Positions 27,710 to 37,512 are shown, numbered from the stretch's first letter. The stretch is 64,000 nucleotides of DNA from Calditrichales bacterium MX18-03 (GCA_021083345.1 JAJGRE010000002.1:248001-312000); one strand, 5' to 3'. Numbers and translations are program-made. Notes: a model not told the origin generated them from the sequence alone.

Positions 27710-30361
27710 CTACTTACCTTTTTCTTCTTGCAAGAGTTCATCCAACTGCTGTTTGATTTCAACAGATAATGCATTCTCTAGATAATTAAAATTCACTGCT
27801 TGTTTTTCCTGATAGGCCTGAATGACTCTTTCATTTGCTCTTTCAATTTCTTCCTTCAGCTCTCTGGCGGATAATAAGGAACAGCCTGCCCCCCTGATAA
27901 TGATCTGCTGCAAGCCGTCTGAGGTTGCAACCACTATATTATATTTTTTCTGATTGTCATGGGCAAATTTTTCGATATACTGGTCCGCCGTTTGTGCCTC
28001 CCTGGTATATACGACATGGAGGTTACCGTAGTCGATAATTTCCTCAAGATGCCCCTGAACACGATAGGCATCAAACACAACGATAATCTGACATTTTCGG
28101 ATCCCCTGATAATTGCTTAGAGAATCAAGCAATTTCATTCTGGCACCGTCCATATTCCCATCAACAAGCCCTTTCAGTTCAGGCCATGCATAGATAATAT
28201 TATAGCCATCCACAAGAAGATATTCTTCTTTGGTTTCTTTTCGTTCGTTAATATAGGCAGTGGGTTTATAATTAATTTCGAGAGCTGTTCTTCGTTTTTG
28301 CCAAACAGACTTTTTCGCTTGATTTGCATAATAGGTTTGATTAAGGATCCTGTCAATTTCCTTTGGATCAATCCTTTTCTCCTCTGAATATGAAGCCTGG
28401 ATTTCAGCTGGTTCTTCCAATAAATCATCCTTTTTTTGAAAGCAGCTTTCAACATTCATGTAGTCCTTTACTTCATCCCAATGAACTAAAAAGCTAGCGC
28501 CATTTGCACAGAATACGGAATCCGCAGGGTTTTCCACGTCCCTTTCAGAATCATATCCCACCATTTCTATGACCTCTTTAGTATTATGACAGGGCTCATA
28601 CCCCTTCAGACTGCAAAAGAGCCTGCCTTGACCTTTGGTATAGGCCATCACATCTTTCTGATAGTTTCTCATGGCAGCAACAGGGGCTGTCCCCCCAAGA
28701 ACTGCAATTTCATCTTCTATGTGAGTCACTTGACATGTCCCATGCATTTTCTCAATGTCCGTCATAGCACGGCCTACCATTTTCTCAGGCAGCTCAAGAT
28801 GAAAGGCATAATATGGTTCTAATAATATTGATTCTGCCTCCTTTAAGCCTTGACGCACTGCACGATAGGTAGCCTCTCTAAAGTCACCGCCTTGAGTATG
28901 TTTATTATGCGCTCGACCTGACACTAAAGTAATTTTCATATCTGTAATCGCTGATCCTGTGAGAACCCCTTTATGAACCTTTTCTTCCAGATGGGATAAA
29001 ATAAGTCTTTGCCAGCTTTTACCCAGCAAATCTTCACGGCATTCTACCCCAAACTGCAGACCGCTTTGCCGCTCCCCCGGTTCCATCAACAGGTGAACCT
29101 CCGCATAATGCCGCAAGGGTTCAAAGTGTCCTACCCCTTCTACGACATTTGCAATAGTCTCTTTATAAACAATCTTGCCTGAATCAAATGATACCTCGAT
29201 ACCAAATCGGCTTTGTATAAGACTTTGCAGAACTTCGGTTTGCACCTGGCCCATAATCTGTACCTGGATTTCCTTAAGCTGCTCATCCCAGACAATATGG
29301 AGCTCCGGATCCTCCTCCTCTAAGAGGCGCAGCTTAGGTATCATCACTCTTGGGTCACAGCCTTCCGGAAGCAAAATTTGATAGGACAATACAGGCTCCA
29401 AGATGGGTGCATTTGAAGCTTCCTCTATCCCCAAACCTTCTCCCGGTTTTGTTTGACTCAGTCCTGTTACTGCGCATACAGAGCCTGCCTCTACCTCATT
29501 CACAGCTTCGAATTTTTGTCCTGAATAGATTCGGATCTGATTAACCTTTTCTTCCCATACGCCATTATTTATAACATCTCTTACCTTAAGCCTTCCGCCG
29601 GTAATCTTCATATAGGTAAGGCGGTTTTCCTGTTCATCCCTGCCAATTTTGAATACTCTAGCGCCAAAACTATCCGGATAGGAAGGTATGCCGGCATACT
29701 TCACAATGCCATGAATAAATGCCTCTACACCTTCCAATTTTAAAGCTGAACCAAAAAAGCACGGAAATACCCTGCGTCCCCTGATAGCTTCCTTAATCTG
29801 TGGGATTTGGATATCTCCTGTTTCCAAATAGGCTTCCAAGAGTGCTTCATCACACATTGCCAATTGGTCGTTGAAGTCCGCTGTCTCACCTTGTCCAAAT
29901 TCAATACACCCATCACTCAACTGTTTCTTTAATTCATTCGTTATTTTTCGCTTATCAGTCCCATTTTGATCCATTTTATTAATGAATAAAAAAATGGGTA
30001 TCTGATATATGGAAAGTAAACGCCATAAGGTTTTAGTATGCCCCTGTATGCCATCTACTCCGCTTATCACTAAAATGGCATAGTCCAGCACCTGGAGTGT
30101 TCTCTCCATTTCTGTAGAGAAATCTACATGGCCCGGGGTATCTAATAAGGTAATCTGTGTATCAGCCGCTTCAAACATGGCCTGCTTCGAAAAAATAGTA
30201 ATCCCTCTTGCTCTTTCGAGCTCGTAGTTATCCAAATAGGCGTCTTTATTGTCCACCCTTCCTAGTTTTCGAATTTTACCGCTCAAATAAAGCAAACTCT
30301 CTGATAATGTTGTCTTACCCGCATCTACATGTGCTAATATTCCAATGACCAATTTTTTCAT
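27710..30361 (-). CDS. Tet(M)/EF-G-like ribosomal GTPase fused to a Rae1/YacP-like NYN domain
   Basis: Residues 1 to about 640 match the Tet(M)/Tet(O)-type ribosomal protection GTPases: G1 AHVDAGKTT (10-18), switch RGITI, G3 DTPGH, G4 NKMD, then EF-G-like domains II-V. Residues about 714-883 form a second domain with the acidic sites of NYN nucleases: LLVDGYNII (D718), VVFDAYR (D764), TADQYIE (D793), ATSDG (D815). They read like Rae1/YacP, a ribosome-associated mRNA endonuclease. Ribosomal protection proteins are about 640 residues, so this is a true fusion. It may act on stalled or drug-bound ribosomes and cut the mRNA; that is inference. Confidence 0.85.
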   Translation of the reverse strand: MKKLVIGILAHVDAGKTTLSESLLYLSGKIRKLGRVDNKDAYLDNYELERARGITIFSKQAMFEAADTQITLLDTPGHVDFSTEMERTLQVLDYAILVISGVDGIQGHTKTLWRLLSIYQIPIFLFINKMDQNGTDKRKITNELKKQLSDGCIEFGQGETADFNDQLAMCDEALLEAYLETGDIQIPQIKEAIRGRRVFPCFFGSALKLEGVEAFIHGIVKYAGIPSYPDSFGARVFKIGRDEQENRLTYMKITGGRLKVRDVINNGVWEEKVNQIRIYSGQKFEAVNEVEAGSVCAVTGLSQTKPGEGLGIEEASNAPILEPVLSYQILLPEGCDPRVMIPKLRLLEEEDPELHIVWDEQLKEIQVQIMGQVQTEVLQSLIQSRFGIEVSFDSGKIVYKETIANVVEGVGHFEPLRHYAEVHLLMEPGERQSGLQFGVECREDLLGKSWQRLILSHLEEKVHKGVLTGSAITDMKITLVSGRAHNKHTQGGDFREATYRAVRQGLKEAESILLEPYYAFHLELPEKMVGRAMTDIEKMHGTCQVTHIEDEIAVLGGTAPVAAMRNYQKDVMAYTKGQGRLFCSLKGYEPCHNTKEVIEMVGYDSERDVENPADSVFCANGASFLVHWDEVKDYMNVESCFQKKDDLLEEPAEIQASYSEEKRIDPKEIDRILNQTYYANQAKKSVWQKRRTALEINYKPTAYINERKETKEEYLLVDGYNIIYAWPELKGLVDGNMDGARMKLLDSLSNYQGIRKCQIIVVFDAYRVQGHLEEIIDYGNLHVVYTREAQTADQYIEKFAHDNQKKYNIVVATSDGLQQIIIRGAGCSLLSARELKEEIERANERVIQAYQEKQAVNFNYLENALSVEIKQQLDELLQEEKGK

Positions 30362-30449
30362 AATCTATTTAATCCTTCGCTATATATCTCTATCCATATA
30401 TATATAATACCAGTAAATCAGAAATCTAACAAATTGCGGGTTATTCTAA

Positions 30450-30623
30450 TCAGCAGCAAAGAATTTTTTTATCTGACTCCAGACTCATCTGCCAGGTAAA
30501 ACCAAATTTATCTGCTGCACAGCCATAGCATTTACTCCAGAAAGTCTCTTGCCGTTCCATCATAACCACACCGTCTTCTTTGAGTCTTTCATAGGCTGAG
30601 TGAATTTCATGTGAGTAAATAAT
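30450..30623 (-). pseudogene. VOC/PhnB-like protein, C-terminal remnant
   Basis: A frame without a start codon encodes HEIHSAYERLKEDGVVMMER and then WSKCYGCAADKFGFTWQMSL before a stop. This is the C-terminal end of PhnB-like VOC proteins (WGxxYGxxxDKFGxxW). An in-frame TGA lies just upstream and no N-terminal half is found, so it is a truncated relic between the GTPase and UvrA-like genes. Confidence 0.6.
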
Positions 30624-30668
30624 TCATTAAGCTTCTTTCTCGACCGGAAATTTACTTGTCGATCTCGT

Positions 30669-32906
30669 TTACAAGTATTTTGCAGTAATAGACTCCTTAC
30701 AATCTCTCAAGTTACCAGGTGTTCCTTCAAAAAGAATCTGTCCGCCTCTGCTTCCGCCCTCAACACCTACATCGATAATCCAGTCGGCATTACGAATGAC
30801 ATCAAGGTTGTGTTCTATGACGATAACGGTGTTGCCCTTGTCAACAAGACGGTCAATAATGGTCAGAATACTTGTAATATCGGACATGTGCAAACCGGTT
30901 GTAGGCTCATCCATGATATAGATATTGCCCTTTTTGCTTAATTCCTTGGCAAGCTTCAAGCGCTGGCATTCTCCACCGGAAAGGGTGTCCAAGGGCTGTC
31001 CCAGCGTCATATAATGCAGACCGACATCGACTATGTACTTCAGCTTATTTTTTATTTCCTTCTGCATGAAGAAGTCGACAGCTTCTGCTATTGTCATTTC
31101 AAGCACTTCAACAATGGATCTGCCATTATACTTGTACGCCAGAACCTCATGCTTAAACCGTTTGCCGCCGCATTCCTCACAGATGGTTTCAACTGAATCC
31201 ATAAAGGAAAGATCTGTTTCTATATAACCCCGCCCTTTACAAGCCTCACATGCTCCCTCTGAGTTATAACTGAACAATCCCGCGCTTACCTTGTTTTCAT
31301 CAGCAAATAGTTTGCGTATTTCATCCATAATTCCAGTATAGGTCGCTGGATTTGAACGTAAATTCGCGCTGACTGCGGACTGGTCGATAATGATGGCATC
31401 TTTGAATTCCTTCGCAAAGACACCGTTAACAAGAGTAGACTTTCCGGAACCCGCCACTCCTGTAACAACAGTGAATATACCTTTAGGTATTCTTAAGCTT
31501 ACGTTTTTCAGATTATGCAGCCTGCTCTTTTTTGTTTCAAAAAAATCATTGCTTATCCTTGGCTTACTTTTAATCGGCAGACTCCTGCCCATGTATTCTC
31601 CTGTAAGTGTATTTGCTTTCAATAGGTCACTGTAGCTGCCTTCAAACATGATTCTCCCGCCGTTTTTACCTGCTTTGGGCCCAACATCAACAATGTAATC
31701 GGCAACCTTTATCACATCAGGATCATGCTCAACCACAATCACCGTGTTGCCTTTATCCCGCAGTTTTATCAGCAGTTCGTTAAGCCTGTGCACATCTCTG
31801 GGGTGTAATCCGATGCTTGGCTCATCAAAAATATACATGACATCTGTCAAACTGCTTGTAAGATGCTTGACCATTTTAACACGTTGTGATTCGCCGCCGG
31901 ATAATGTGGACGTTTCCCTATCTAAGCTGACATAATCAAGTCCTATTTGAATCAAATCATTCAGCCGCTCAGTCAGATTCTTGATAATCGGTTTGACGTT
32001 CTGATCATCAATTTTTCGGATCAATTCCAGAAGCGCATCCACCTGCAGAGCCGAAAAATCCGCAATGGAATATCCCATGATTTTCGACGATAAAATACTT
32101 TCGTTATAGCGCCTGCCGCTGCAAGCATCGCACTGTTTTTCAGTGATGAATGGCGCGATCTTCTTCTGTGATGCCTCCGATTTTTCGCCCTCGGTTTTAA
32201 TGTTCTGTCTGATAAATCTCTCAACAAGACCTTCATAAGTGGAGTTCATACCTTCAACTAAGGCCGATTTGATTTTTTCCGGTTTACAGTATACAAGCTT
32301 ATCATATTCTTCTTTTGAATAATCCTTAATCTTCTTATCACAATCAAAGAAACCTGTTGAGGTATACATTTTCCACTGCCAGGTGCCAGGGGTAAAACCG
32401 GGCAGCAAGATCGCTCCCTCGTTCAGCGATTTTTCCTTATCCAATGCTTTTTCAAGATCCAGTGTGACAATCCTGCCGATCCCCTCACAGGTCTTGCACA
32501 TTCCATTGGGGTCATTAAATGAAAAATAATGGGATGGGCCGATATGCGGCTGCCCGATTCGTGAAAACAGCAGCCTGATCAACGGATTAATATCCGTTAT
32601 TGTGCCAAGTGTTGAGCGTGAGTTGCCGCCTATCCTCTTTTGATCGACAATAATCGCCATAGACAGGTTCTCAATGGCATCCACCTCCGGATGACCATAC
32701 TTGGGTAAGAAACCTTGAACGAACTTGCTAAAGGTTTCATTCAACTGCCGGCCCGCTTCCTGGGCAATGGTTTCAAATACAATCGATGATTTGCCCGACC
32801 CGGACACGCCGGTAAAAATCGTTATCTTCTTTTTGGGAATTTTCAAACTGATATTCTTTAGGTTATTCGCTCGTGCACCTACTATTTCAATATACTCGTG
32901 TTCCAT
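30669..32906 (-). CDS. UvrA-like ABC ATPase (short UvrA paralogue)
   Basis: The 745-residue protein has two ABC cassettes with Walker A GVSGSGKSS (near 33) and GVAGSGKST, signature LSGGE twice, and the CxxC zinc pairs CKTCEGIGR, CDACSGRR, CEACKGRG and CEECGGKR. It is about 200 residues shorter than canonical UvrA (about 940), with a reduced insertion region. That matches the UvrA2/drug-resistance-associated class, often linked to DNA-intercalating drug tolerance rather than general repair. The start at 32906 follows GGGAGG; a longer ATG start at 32948 lacks a site. Confidence 0.85.
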   Translation of the reverse strand: MEHEYIEIVGARANNLKNISLKIPKKKITIFTGVSGSGKSSIVFETIAQEAGRQLNETFSKFVQGFLPKYGHPEVDAIENLSMAIIVDQKRIGGNSRSTLGTITDINPLIRLLFSRIGQPHIGPSHYFSFNDPNGMCKTCEGIGRIVTLDLEKALDKEKSLNEGAILLPGFTPGTWQWKMYTSTGFFDCDKKIKDYSKEEYDKLVYCKPEKIKSALVEGMNSTYEGLVERFIRQNIKTEGEKSEASQKKIAPFITEKQCDACSGRRYNESILSSKIMGYSIADFSALQVDALLELIRKIDDQNVKPIIKNLTERLNDLIQIGLDYVSLDRETSTLSGGESQRVKMVKHLTSSLTDVMYIFDEPSIGLHPRDVHRLNELLIKLRDKGNTVIVVEHDPDVIKVADYIVDVGPKAGKNGGRIMFEGSYSDLLKANTLTGEYMGRSLPIKSKPRISNDFFETKKSRLHNLKNVSLRIPKGIFTVVTGVAGSGKSTLVNGVFAKEFKDAIIIDQSAVSANLRSNPATYTGIMDEIRKLFADENKVSAGLFSYNSEGACEACKGRGYIETDLSFMDSVETICEECGGKRFKHEVLAYKYNGRSIVEVLEMTIAEAVDFFMQKEIKNKLKYIVDVGLHYMTLGQPLDTLSGGECQRLKLAKELSKKGNIYIMDEPTTGLHMSDITSILTIIDRLVDKGNTVIVIEHNLDVIRNADWIIDVGVEGGSRGGQILFEGTPGNLRDCKESITAKYL

Positions 32907-33032
32907 TGTTTTCCTCCCTTTAAGAGAATTTTGCACAGAAAAGATCAAATCACGATATTCTTATTATATCATAGTAAGTTATTTTTACAGGTCCTTGCTA
33001 TCGAAAAATCCAGCACCCTCCTCAACTAAAAA

Positions 33033-33111
33033 GTTCCCCCAAACCTCAGTCCTAGGGAACATATGCAATGCCACACACGCCACGTGCCTTGAGGAGACAG
33101 AATAGATGCCG
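33033..33111 (-). repeat. rlmD-3'-end-like scar, type II
   Basis: On the minus strand TCTGTCTCCTCAAGGCA leads into CACGTGGCGTGTGTGGC, which reads R-H-V-A-C-V-A-L like the HVECVxL end of RumA/RlmD. A hairpin made of TTCCC/GGGAA (33033-33060) follows. It shares its proximal arm with copies near 41300 and 54080. It lies in the 450-bp gap after the DMT transporter; the rest of that gap (33112-33355) shows nothing. Confidence 0.5.
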
Positions 33112-33355
33112 TTTGAGGCTGATAAGACCTTGGCAGCAAGTGTATTGCTAAACAATATTTTCTCAATAAATAAAAGCAAATAGCCGTATTCTTAATTTCT
33201 ACCAGAACCGCTATCTGCTTTCATTACTTATTACTCCGTGACAATTCACCCTTTTACTTCAGCTTGTTATACAAAAGAGTAAACATTTCCTGTCTTATTA
33301 TTTTTTTGTCCTCGCAAACATATTGTTTCTTATGCCTGCCGTAAGGCCAAGTCTT

Positions 33356-34264
33356 TTAGCTGCTTCTGTAAGCATCAGTTGTTACCACTTGAGCCGGAAC
33401 TTTTTCTTTGGCTGTTCTTCTATCCTTAAGCATTTCCCCGATATAAGTCGAGCCCAATATCAGAAGCCCGCCAATCATCTGTGGGAATGTCAATGCCTCT
33501 CCGACAAAGATCACGCTAAATAAAATACCGAATAGAGGCTCCAGATAACTGTAGGACACTATTTCAACAGATTTCATATGTGCAGAGAGGGAAAAGAACA
33601 GGGTATAGGCCACACCTGTATGCAACACACCCAATAGAATGGTATAAATAATCGCTATGGCATCCAATTTTACAACCGTTAAAATATTTCCATCAATCAA
33701 TACAAACGGCAGTAAAACAATCATCGCTATAAATATCTGCACAAAGGTGGCAGTCTGATTATCCACCCTGAATTTAATGCTGCGGTTAATAAGCACTATA
33801 GTTGCATAAAGCATTCCTGAAACAGCACTGAGCACCATTCCCATGTACCCGTAACCTTCCAGTACGTTTTGCCCTACAATCAGAGAGAGCCCCAGAAACG
33901 AGACGGAAATTACTGCAATTTGAAGCTTTGAGATCGCCTCTTTTAATACCAGTGGTGCAGCTATCATGACATAAACCGGGCACATGTTGTAGATCATAAC
34001 AGCAGATGAAATACTGGTATGCTTAAATCCATAGAACAAGGTCAGCCAGCCGAAACCCAGTAATACACCAGAAATAAGATATGGTTTTAAAAGCGACAGT
34101 TTCACCTTGTCCGCTTTTTTCATTTTCATTACAACAAAAAGAACCGGCAGTGCAATGAATGCCCGAAGAAAAGACAAGCTAAAAGCGGACAATGGAATGG
34201 ATCTTGTAAATACACCCAGACTACCCCAAAGAATCATAACAAGTACCAATTTAATTCTATTCAT
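33356..34264 (-). CDS. DMT-superfamily (EamA) transporter
   Basis: The protein (about 302 residues) has ten transmembrane helices in two EamA repeats (about 5-135 and 150-285), with conserved GxxxxxxxF and the EPLF segment SYSYLEPLFGILFS in the second repeat. It is a metabolite/drug transporter with unknown substrate. The ATG at 34264 is seven bases past GGAG; the TTG two codons earlier is too close. A 19-bp perfect hairpin encloses this ribosome binding site. An AraC regulator lies upstream on the same strand. Confidence 0.85.
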   Translation of the reverse strand: MNRIKLVLVMILWGSLGVFTRSIPLSAFSLSFLRAFIALPVLFVVMKMKKADKVKLSLLKPYLISGVLLGFGWLTLFYGFKHTSISSAVMIYNMCPVYVMIAAPLVLKEAISKLQIAVISVSFLGLSLIVGQNVLEGYGYMGMVLSAVSGMLYATIVLINRSIKFRVDNQTATFVQIFIAMIVLLPFVLIDGNILTVVKLDAIAIIYTILLGVLHTGVAYTLFFSLSAHMKSVEIVSYSYLEPLFGILFSVIFVGEALTFPQMIGGLLILGSTYIGEMLKDRRTAKEKVPAQVVTTDAYRSS

Positions 34265-34269
34265 ATACA

Positions 34270-34312
34270 AACTCCTTTCTTTGCTAATTACAGATTAGCA
34301 AAGAAAGGAGTT
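34270..34312 (-). promoter_or_regulatory. Perfect hairpin enclosing the Shine-Dalgarno of the DMT gene
   Basis: AACTCCTTTCTTTGCTAAT (34270-34288), 5 bases, and the exact reverse complement (34294-34312). On the minus strand the distal arm contains AAAGGAG, the ribosome binding site of the DMT transporter, so the mRNA would fold to hide it. No U tract follows, so it is not a simple terminator. Confidence 0.6.
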
Positions 34313-34334
34313 ACTGTATTGTATAAAATTGACA

Positions 34335-35120
34335 CTATCCTTTTAATTGTTCTATATATGACCCCGGCGTAATACCATACATCTTCTTAAATTCTCGTAT
34401 CAAATGGGCTTGATCATAAAATTTTAATTCCTCACAAATATCAAACACGTCTGCACCTTTACTCAATAACCTTTTTGCTTCAGCTACTCGATATTGCAAA
34501 TGGTATGCAGCAGGTGTGGTTGTATATAGCTTCTTGAAATTCCTGATTATCGAAAATTTATTTAACCCGGATATTTGCTGAAGTTTATCTAATGTTATAT
34601 CATCATTCACGTGATTTAATATATAATCATGGATCGTTTTGACGATATCACTTGTATTTGCAGGAGCTTCTGTAATGCTTTTTTCTCCAAACTCCAGTAA
34701 TAACTCAATCAGTATATTTTCCAATATGTCTGGAATCTTTTCTATTAACAATTGTTCAATAAAGCCTGTTAATTTCTGAACCTGATTACCTGTTAGCTTT
34801 GTTGCTTGATTAAAACCTACTAAATCGCCATAGTAATCGGGATCAACAAATAACATAACGTATGCCCAATGATTGATATCTTTCGGTGCACATCTGTGAG
34901 TCATCAATGGTGGAATAATGACACCATCACCTGATCCATAAAAGATAGTCCTATCATTCAATGTTAAATCAGTAGATCCTTCTACGATATACCCTATGGA
35001 AAGTTCATGATGGACATGAGACTTATATTCATGGGGGTTGTTTCTACACCGCTTGATCTCCACGCCTTCAATAATGCTTCTACAAAATTCCATAGGTCTT
35101 TCTTTCTCAATACTACTCAT
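34335..35120 (-). CDS. AraC-family transcriptional regulator
   Basis: The protein (about 261 residues) has an N-terminal AraC-type cupin (with HVHHELSIGYIVEGS and GVIIPPLMTHRCAP) and a C-terminal double helix-turn-helix (ITLDKLQQISGLNKFSIIRN, then DQAHLIREFKKMYGITPGSY). I prefer the ATG at 35120, after AAGGA; a TTG at 35144 is possible. It is probably an activator of the downstream DMT exporter, with which it shares a strand and a 70-bp gap. Confidence 0.88.
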   Translation of the reverse strand: MSSIEKERPMEFCRSIIEGVEIKRCRNNPHEYKSHVHHELSIGYIVEGSTDLTLNDRTIFYGSGDGVIIPPLMTHRCAPKDINHWAYVMLFVDPDYYGDLVGFNQATKLTGNQVQKLTGFIEQLLIEKIPDILENILIELLLEFGEKSITEAPANTSDIVKTIHDYILNHVNDDITLDKLQQISGLNKFSIIRNFKKLYTTTPAAYHLQYRVAEAKRLLSKGADVFDICEELKFYDQAHLIREFKKMYGITPGSYIEQLKG

Positions 35121-35303
35121 ATAATCCTTGTCTGATCTATTCAAAATTCAAACACTTTCCTTTTCATTTTATTGCTGCTGTGACTATCACAATTATGGCC
35201 TGTGAACTTCTGACTCTTTCCATCATTGTACCATAATTTCTATAACATGTTCATGGCGATGACATGTTTTACAAGAACATATTTCAAAAGACAGCGTCAG
35301 TCA

Positions 35304-35669
35304 TTAGTTAGCCAATACCAACTTTTCTAATGCTTGATCCAAATTGCCTACAAAAAAAATATCATTGCCTTTGTTGCACTCATAAACAAAATCATGCAAA
35401 GGCCTGCTTGTGTACTTGGAAAAGTCACCGACAATCGCCAGCTTGGTGCGGTAATTAATAAATTTCTGCAGAACCTCACCGGCAATACCGCTGCTAAGTC
35501 TGAAGAAAGCTTCACTTATGGCCTTCTTTTCCAGGATAATTCTGCTGCAGTCTTTTTCATATTGAACCGTCATCATGAGGTCGAGAGCCGATTGTGCGTC
35601 CGTTATTAAAACATCTTCGCTCTCAATATATACAATGGAATCGTTTTTTCCGTAAAAAGTGTAGTTCAT
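35304..35669 (-). CDS. DUF4180 domain protein
   Basis: This 121-residue stand-alone DUF4180 protein includes ALDLMMTVQYEKDCSRIILEK, split as two helices, then FFRLSSGIAGEVLQKFINYR and KLAIVGDFSKYTS. The fold is STAS-like (beta-strand/helix alternation). The start at 35669 follows AAGGAG. It is the third gene of an operon whose first gene is a PadR regulator carrying the same domain at its C-terminus, so the two DUF4180 domains may interact. The biochemical role is unknown. Confidence 0.75.
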   Translation of the reverse strand: MNYTFYGKNDSIVYIESEDVLITDAQSALDLMMTVQYEKDCSRIILEKKAISEAFFRLSSGIAGEVLQKFINYRTKLAIVGDFSKYTSRPLHDFVYECNKGNDIFFVGNLDQALEKLVLAN

Positions 35670-35685
35670 TGTCAAGCGCTCCTTC

Positions 35686-36525
35686 TCACTTTAATTGTTC
35701 AAATATTGTATCGGTAAGATTTATGATGCTGTGCCCTACTTCGGGCAAAATATTGATTCTAGCATTTGGAACATGTTTCTTCATCCGGTCGGCAGTCTCT
35801 ATAGAATTCAGAATGATATCTTTGGCTCCAACGAACAAGAATACCGGCATCGTCAGGCGTTTCAATTCATCATCAGTAAATATCGGTATCGGTTCACGCC
35901 TGGAATTGAAATTTTCCGTTATTAAAATCTGGTATTTTAATATGATTTCAGGCATATCGACATTGCCGTTAATTGTTTTAAACAGCCTTCTAACACCCTT
36001 TACCCCAAAAAGCATGTGAAACATTGCTGTAAATATGAATTTTTTATTTTGAGTGCCTATGCCGGCCGGGCACAGTAAAACCAACTTGTCTATTTTTTCC
36101 GGATACCTTATAGCAAATTTGGCCGCCAGCCAAGCTCCCAGGGAGGCTCCCATCACAACTGCCTTGCTTATTGACAGCCCATTGAATACGTCATATAGCC
36201 AGTCATCCAAATCCGATGAGGTAAATGGAAGCTGTCTCTCATCACTTCTCCCTGCTTCACCGGGTATATCAAGCGCATATACCCGGTATTTCTGATAATA
36301 CTTCATGATATCACTTATCCACATACTTGAATTCATACTGCTCCCATGCAGCAAAACCAGCGGTGGTGCAGCTATATCTCCGGCAGCTATCGAAAATGTG
36401 CTGCCATGACGCGTGTCTATACTTAACCTTTCATATGGTATTGTCAGCTTTTCAAGAAGCATGTCATAATATTGAAGTACTTCATCCCGCCCTTGTTGTG
36501 TTTTGAATGCTTTACTATATTTCAT
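35686..36525 (-). CDS. Alpha/beta hydrolase
   Basis: The 279-residue hydrolase has the oxyanion region VLLHGSSMNSSMW (near 60), the nucleophile elbow GASLGAWLA (serine near 126), an acid in FLVGAKDIIL-like FVGAKD (near 235) and the catalytic histidine in EVGHSIINL (near 264). The triad looks complete. The substrate is unknown. Its ATG immediately follows the PadR-DUF4180 stop codon (TAA-ATG), so it is translationally coupled. Confidence 0.85.
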   Translation of the reverse strand: MKYSKAFKTQQGRDEVLQYYDMLLEKLTIPYERLSIDTRHGSTFSIAAGDIAAPPLVLLHGSSMNSSMWISDIMKYYQKYRVYALDIPGEAGRSDERQLPFTSSDLDDWLYDVFNGLSISKAVVMGASLGAWLAAKFAIRYPEKIDKLVLLCPAGIGTQNKKFIFTAMFHMLFGVKGVRRLFKTINGNVDMPEIILKYQILITENFNSRREPIPIFTDDELKRLTMPVFLFVGAKDIILNSIETADRMKKHVPNARINILPEVGHSIINLTDTIFEQLK

Positions 36526-37512
36526 TTAAAGGTCCTCCTTTTGCTTTAGACTTAAAAACCATTTTTCTGCATCTGCAATATTGGTAAATAGCCTAAGAAC
36601 GCCATGTTTTCCGCTTTCAGCAATTGAATCCCTAAATTCACTTTTCAAGCTATTCACATCTTTAACAACAATTGCAGCTTTAATATGATACATCGTAAAT
36701 TTTTGAAGCATAGTTCCGAGCAGTCCTTTTTTAAGCTCAAGGAAATTCTTAGAAAGTGCTTCACTATCTAGCAACACAAACTGGGTATTATTTTCAGCTA
36801 ATACAGTAATGATGTCTAAAATATCTCTTTCTGTTTCAAGTTTAGTCTCTGAATCATTAAAATGAACATAACCTATTCCATTATTGCTGTTTATTCTATA
36901 CTTCATCATTCTGTCGCTTTTTTCTGCCTGACCGGTCACTTTCATAGTTGCATTTTCTTGTATATCGTTCATATTGGGAATATTTGCTATAGCACTTCGC
37001 AGGTCTTGAATCCATCCCAGTTCATTTTCATAGGTTCTTCGAATATTATCGTTGACAAAACGCCATATTGTTGTTTCCAGAGCAGTGCTGCCCGATAGAA
37101 AATTTGTATCCTGCTTTTTACTTTGCTCCATTAATAACTGGATTTTAACTTGATTTTCATATCCATCAAGCAGCCTATTCAATTCACTGGTATTGAGTTG
37201 ATTGGACCATGCAAGCTGAATGAGAAAAGGCTTTTTTATTTCACTTGGCTCGCTTGGAGAAAGAATCCATTCTTTTAATGCTGTTAGTCCTTCACTGGTT
37301 ATTGTATAGATTTTTTTGGTTGGGGAACTCTCCTGATGCTTGACTACATTCGTTACCAGACCTTTATCAAGCAAGTCAGTCAGTGATTTGTATATTTGAT
37401 TATTATTTCCTGACCAATGCATAAAAGCAGAGTCTTGAATAATCTTTTTTAAATCGTATCCTGCCATTGACTTGTAGCTTAGAATCCCTAGAATCGCATA
37501 ATTGATTGACAT
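36526..37512 (-). CDS. PadR-family regulator fused to a DUF4180 domain
   Basis: Residues 1 to about 180 are a PadR regulator: winged helix (YAILGILSYKSMAGYDLKK, GNNNQIYKSLTDLLDKGLV) and the C-terminal dimerisation helices. Residues about 205-328 form a DUF4180 domain (FNDSETKLETERDILDIITV, KNFLELKKGLLGTMLQKFT). PadR proteins are usually 110-190 residues, so the fusion is notable. GGAGG precedes the ATG, and a 30-bp perfect palindrome with the PadR ATGT-8-ACAT signature lies upstream, implying autorepression. Confidence 0.85.
   Translation of the reverse strand: MSINYAILGILSYKSMAGYDLKKIIQDSAFMHWSGNNNQIYKSLTDLLDKGLVTNVVKHQESSPTKKIYTITSEGLTALKEWILSPSEPSEIKKPFLIQLAWSNQLNTSELNRLLDGYENQVKIQLLMEQSKKQDTNFLSGSTALETTIWRFVNDNIRRTYENELGWIQDLRSAIANIPNMNDIQENATMKVTGQAEKSDRMMKYRINSNNGIGYVHFNDSETKLETERDILDIITVLAENNTQFVLLDSEALSKNFLELKKGLLGTMLQKFTMYHIKAAIVVKDVNSLKSEFRDSIAESGKHGVLRLFTNIADAEKWFLSLKQKEDL

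Noticed and set aside
32985-33179. 64-residue minus-strand reading frame
   Set aside because: It runs through the type II rlmD-like scar and its terminator and matches no protein other than the scar's short HVxCVAL stretch.
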